From Nocardioides insulae DSM 17944 (lineage in GTDB: Bacteria; Actinomycetota; Actinomycetes; Propionibacteriales; Nocardioidaceae): a DNA stretch of 64,000 nt. Positions 62,005 through 64,000 of this stretch are shown in pieces. The translations under genes and the position numbers were made by a program. The stretch is from assembly GCF_000422825.1 (NCBI RefSeq), contig NZ_AUGU01000020.1:1-64000 (forward strand), written 5' to 3'. Position 1 is the stretch's first letter. Each line of letters begins with the position of its first letter. The notes beneath the pieces are model-generated. The model saw nothing but the letters and a program-made list of their open reading frames with translations. It was not told the DNA's origin and made no database searches.

Positions 62005-63582
62005 TCAGACGGCGGGGCGCATGGACTCGGCCGGGGACTCACCGAGTTCCCGCTTGAGGATCTTGCCGGTCGAGGTCATCGGCAGGCTGTCGACGTATTC
62101 GACCTGGCGGGGGTACTTGTAGGCCGCCATCTGCTCCTTGGCCCAGGCGACCAGGGCCTCCTCGGTGAGGTCGGCGTCGTCGTGCCGGATGACGTAGGCC
62201 TTGATCTCCTCGCCGTGGGACTGGTGGGGGACGCCGACGACGGCGGCGAGCGAGACCGCGGGGTGGGCCATCAGGACCTCCTCGATCTCGCGGGGGTAGA
62301 CGTTGAAGCCCCCGCGGATGATCAGATCCTTGGCCCGGTCGACGATGTAGTAGAAGCCGTCGGCATCCCGGCGAGCGAGGTCGCCGGTGCGGAACCAGCC
62401 GTCCCGGATCACCTCGGCGGTGGCCTCGGGCCGGTTGTAGTAGCCCTTCATCACGTTGTGGCCCCGGATCGCGATCTCCCCGACCCGGTCGGCCCCTTCC
62501 ACCGTGTGCCAGTCCTCGTCCACCAGGCGGCACTCCACCCCCCAGATGGGGACGCCGATCGACCCGGCCCGGGACGGCCGCGCCCGGTCGCTGAAGGTCG
62601 CCAGCGGAGACGTCTCGGAGAGGCCGTAGCCCTCCAGGATCTGCACGTGGAACCGCGCCTGGAAGTCCTTCATCATCTCCACCGAGAGCGCTGCGCCCCC
62701 GGAGACCGCCACCCGCAGGTTGCGGGCGATCCGGTCGACGTCGACGCCGTCGTTCAGGGCGCCCATCAGGCCCCAGTACATCGTGGGAACGCCGGCGAAG
62801 AAGGTGATCTCCTCACGCTCCAGCAGGCCCAGCGCGGAGGATGCGTCGAAGCGGGGGAGCAGCACCAGGGTGGCGCCGTCCGAGATGCCCGAGTTCAGCT
62901 GCACCGTCGAGCCGAAGGAGTGGAAGAGCGGGAGCGCGACCAGGTGACGCTCGTGCCCCTCGGGATGGCTACCGAACTGCCGGCGACAGGTCAGCGTGTT
63001 CAGGACCAGGTTCGCGTGGGTCAGTTCGGCGCCCTTGGGGCGGCCGGTGGTCCCACTGGTGTAGAGGATGACCGCGGTGTCGGTGGCCTCGGTGGCCACC
63101 GACTCGAACTCCTCCGCGCATCCGGCGAGGGCATCGACCAACCTCTCGGCCCCGTGGATGTCGCCGTCCTCCTCGGCGGTGATCAGGAAGAAGTGCTCGC
63201 AGGTGTCGACCTCACCGAAGGCGGCCCAGCCCTGCGGACCCATCGGCAGGGCGCGGGAGCCCTCGAAGCAGAAGTAGGCCACGGCGTCGGAGTCGGCGAG
63301 GTGGTAGGCGATCTCGCGCCTCTTGAGCATGAGGTTGAGCGGTACGACGACCGCGCCCGCCTTCAGGATGCCGTAGTAGACCGCGACGAACTCGGGGGTG
63401 TTCGGGCAGCTCAGGGCCACCTTCTCGCCCGGCTTCACGCCGCGCTCGACCAGCAGGTTCGCGACCCGGTTGGCGTAGGCATCGAGGGCGGCATAGGTGA
63501 GCCGGATGTCGCCGAGCACGACGGCGTCCCGGTCCGGGTGGGTGCGGGCGCTGTGCTCGAGGAGCACGGAGAGGTTCAGCAT
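62005..63582 (-). CDS. Long-chain acyl-CoA synthetase (FadD-like)
   Basis: The 525-residue ANL-superfamily enzyme activates fatty acids with ATP and CoA. It has the AMP-binding P-loop ILYTSGTTGRPKGAELTH, GYGLSETSPLA, the GDLARRDADGFYYIVDRAKD hinge region and the C-terminal lysine in STGKILKREL. AGGAACC precedes the ATG. It lies 47 bp before phaC on the same strand and they are probably co-transcribed, linking fatty-acid activation and PHA storage. Chain-length specificity cannot be read from sequence. Confidence 0.93.
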   Translation of the reverse strand: MLNLSVLLEHSARTHPDRDAVVLGDIRLTYAALDAYANRVANLLVERGVKPGEKVALSCPNTPEFVAVYYGILKAGAVVVPLNLMLKRREIAYHLADSDAVAYFCFEGSRALPMGPQGWAAFGEVDTCEHFFLITAEEDGDIHGAERLVDALAGCAEEFESVATEATDTAVILYTSGTTGRPKGAELTHANLVLNTLTCRRQFGSHPEGHERHLVALPLFHSFGSTVQLNSGISDGATLVLLPRFDASSALGLLEREEITFFAGVPTMYWGLMGALNDGVDVDRIARNLRVAVSGGAALSVEMMKDFQARFHVQILEGYGLSETSPLATFSDRARPSRAGSIGVPIWGVECRLVDEDWHTVEGADRVGEIAIRGHNVMKGYYNRPEATAEVIRDGWFRTGDLARRDADGFYYIVDRAKDLIIRGGFNVYPREIEEVLMAHPAVSLAAVVGVPHQSHGEEIKAYVIRHDDADLTEEALVAWAKEQMAAYKYPRQVEYVDSLPMTSTGKILKRELGESPAESMRPAV

Positions 63583-63631
63583 GGGTCGGTTCCTTGGGTT
63601 CCTGGTGTCGGGAGGTTCGGGGATCGGTGGC

Positions 63632-64000
63632 TCAGGACGCGTTCGCGCGGACCGGGCCGGACTGGAGCAGGGCGAGTTCGTCGAGGAGTTGCAGGGCCAG
63701 CGGCCACTCGCCGTAGCCGGCGGCGGGGTTCAGGTGTCCGACCGAGCCGACCTCCACCAGGCGGCTGCCCCACGCCTCGGCCATCGACCGCACCCGCTCG
63801 GGGTCGCCGAGGGGGTCGTTGGCGCTGGCGGCGAGGATGCTCGGGAACGGCAGCGGGGTACGGGGGATCGGGAGCCAACCCGCCTCGCCGAACTGTGCGA
63901 GCGAGGGATAGGACGGGTGCAGCTCCTCGGCGAGGTCGGGGGGCGTGGCCAGCAGGGCGCCGTCCACCGGCGTCGGCCGGTCGGTGCCGTACCGGTGGGC
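63632..64000 (-). CDS. RBBP9/YdeN-type serine hydrolase (5' end beyond window)
   Basis: The visible 122 codons are the C-terminal part of an RBBP9-family alpha/beta hydrolase: VDGALLATPPD, LPFPSILAASANDP (catalytic Asp in NDP) and VGSVGHLNPAAGYGEWPLAL (catalytic His). The N-terminal part with the nucleophilic serine lies beyond the window edge; the frame is open to base 64000 (HRYGTDRPTP), so the internal GTG at 63967 is not the true start. It precedes the acyl-CoA synthetase by 49 bp on the same strand. Confidence 0.85.
   Translation of the reverse strand, partial: AHRYGTDRPTPVDGALLATPPDLAEELHPSYPSLAQFGEAGWLPIPRTPLPFPSILAASANDPLGDPERVRSMAEAWGSRLVEVGSVGHLNPAAGYGEWPLALQLLDELALLQSGPVRANAS

Overview
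The window reads as chromosome of a high-GC Gram-positive actinobacterium, most likely Nocardioidaceae (Nocardioides-like). The reasons are strong GC bias at third codon positions, many GTG starts, frequent 4-bp ATGA/GTGA gene overlaps, an actinobacterial 5S rRNA, and a familiar actinobacterial core order (class I fumarase, glpX, DUF4245, xseA/xseB, ispH, DUF6542, ychF). The family-level placement is inference. I saw no tRNA, CRISPR array, insertion sequence or prophage. About 95% of the window is coding.

Layout. 1-190: end of an rRNA operon (5S and its terminator). 255-4014: a repeat-tailed TPR-like protein, a DUF3145 protein and an NfeD/SPFH membrane pair. 4100-9287: fumarase, an AraC-type regulator with a VOC protein, arylamine N-acetyltransferase, and two tandem DUF1707 proteins. 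9328-13630: an LpqY-SugABC-like sugar (probably trehalose) importer. 13737-16743: CtaG-like protein, alpha/beta hydrolase, glpX. 16754-19810: a four-gene molybdate operon (HTH-TOBE regulator, modA, modB, modC). 19935-20534: DUF4245.

20695-26749 is the most unusual part. Six genes are chained by 4-bp overlaps: a response-regulator receiver fused to a PIG-L deacetylase, an ATP-grasp ligase, a PHP phosphoesterase, a processive family-2 glycosyltransferase (QxxRW type), a 69-aa one-helix membrane protein, and a PAS histidine kinase. It looks like a self-contained, signal-controlled pathway for making and de-N-acetylating an amino-sugar glycan, and it sits between DUF4245 and xseA.

26846-31861: xseA, xseB, ispH, a YciO/Sua5 protein, a 22-bp tandem hairpin array, DUF6542 and rmuC. 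32045-36700: a lipoprotein, a MarR regulator divergent from a two-component flavin monooxygenase (with a clean operator), and exonuclease III. 36959-39671: an ABC importer of the nitrate/sulfonate/taurine type. 39825-47456: a 2543-residue cell-wall-anchored (LPDTG) surface protein with ten tandem domains. 47548-52049: ychF, a large LuxR-type ATPase regulator and a DUF6325-like/SHOCT protein. 52387-56934: a peptide-use cluster (M24 peptidase, APC permease, small membrane protein, M20 peptidase). 56987-60255: a SulP transporter coupled to a two-domain Ppx/GppA protein with a CYTH-like N-terminus. 60332-64000: PHA synthase, acyl-CoA synthetase and a truncated RBBP9-type hydrolase.

A recurring signal is a TANNNT hexamer 6-8 nt before an ATG/GTG in at least eleven genes, which indicates leaderless transcripts and fixes several start codons.
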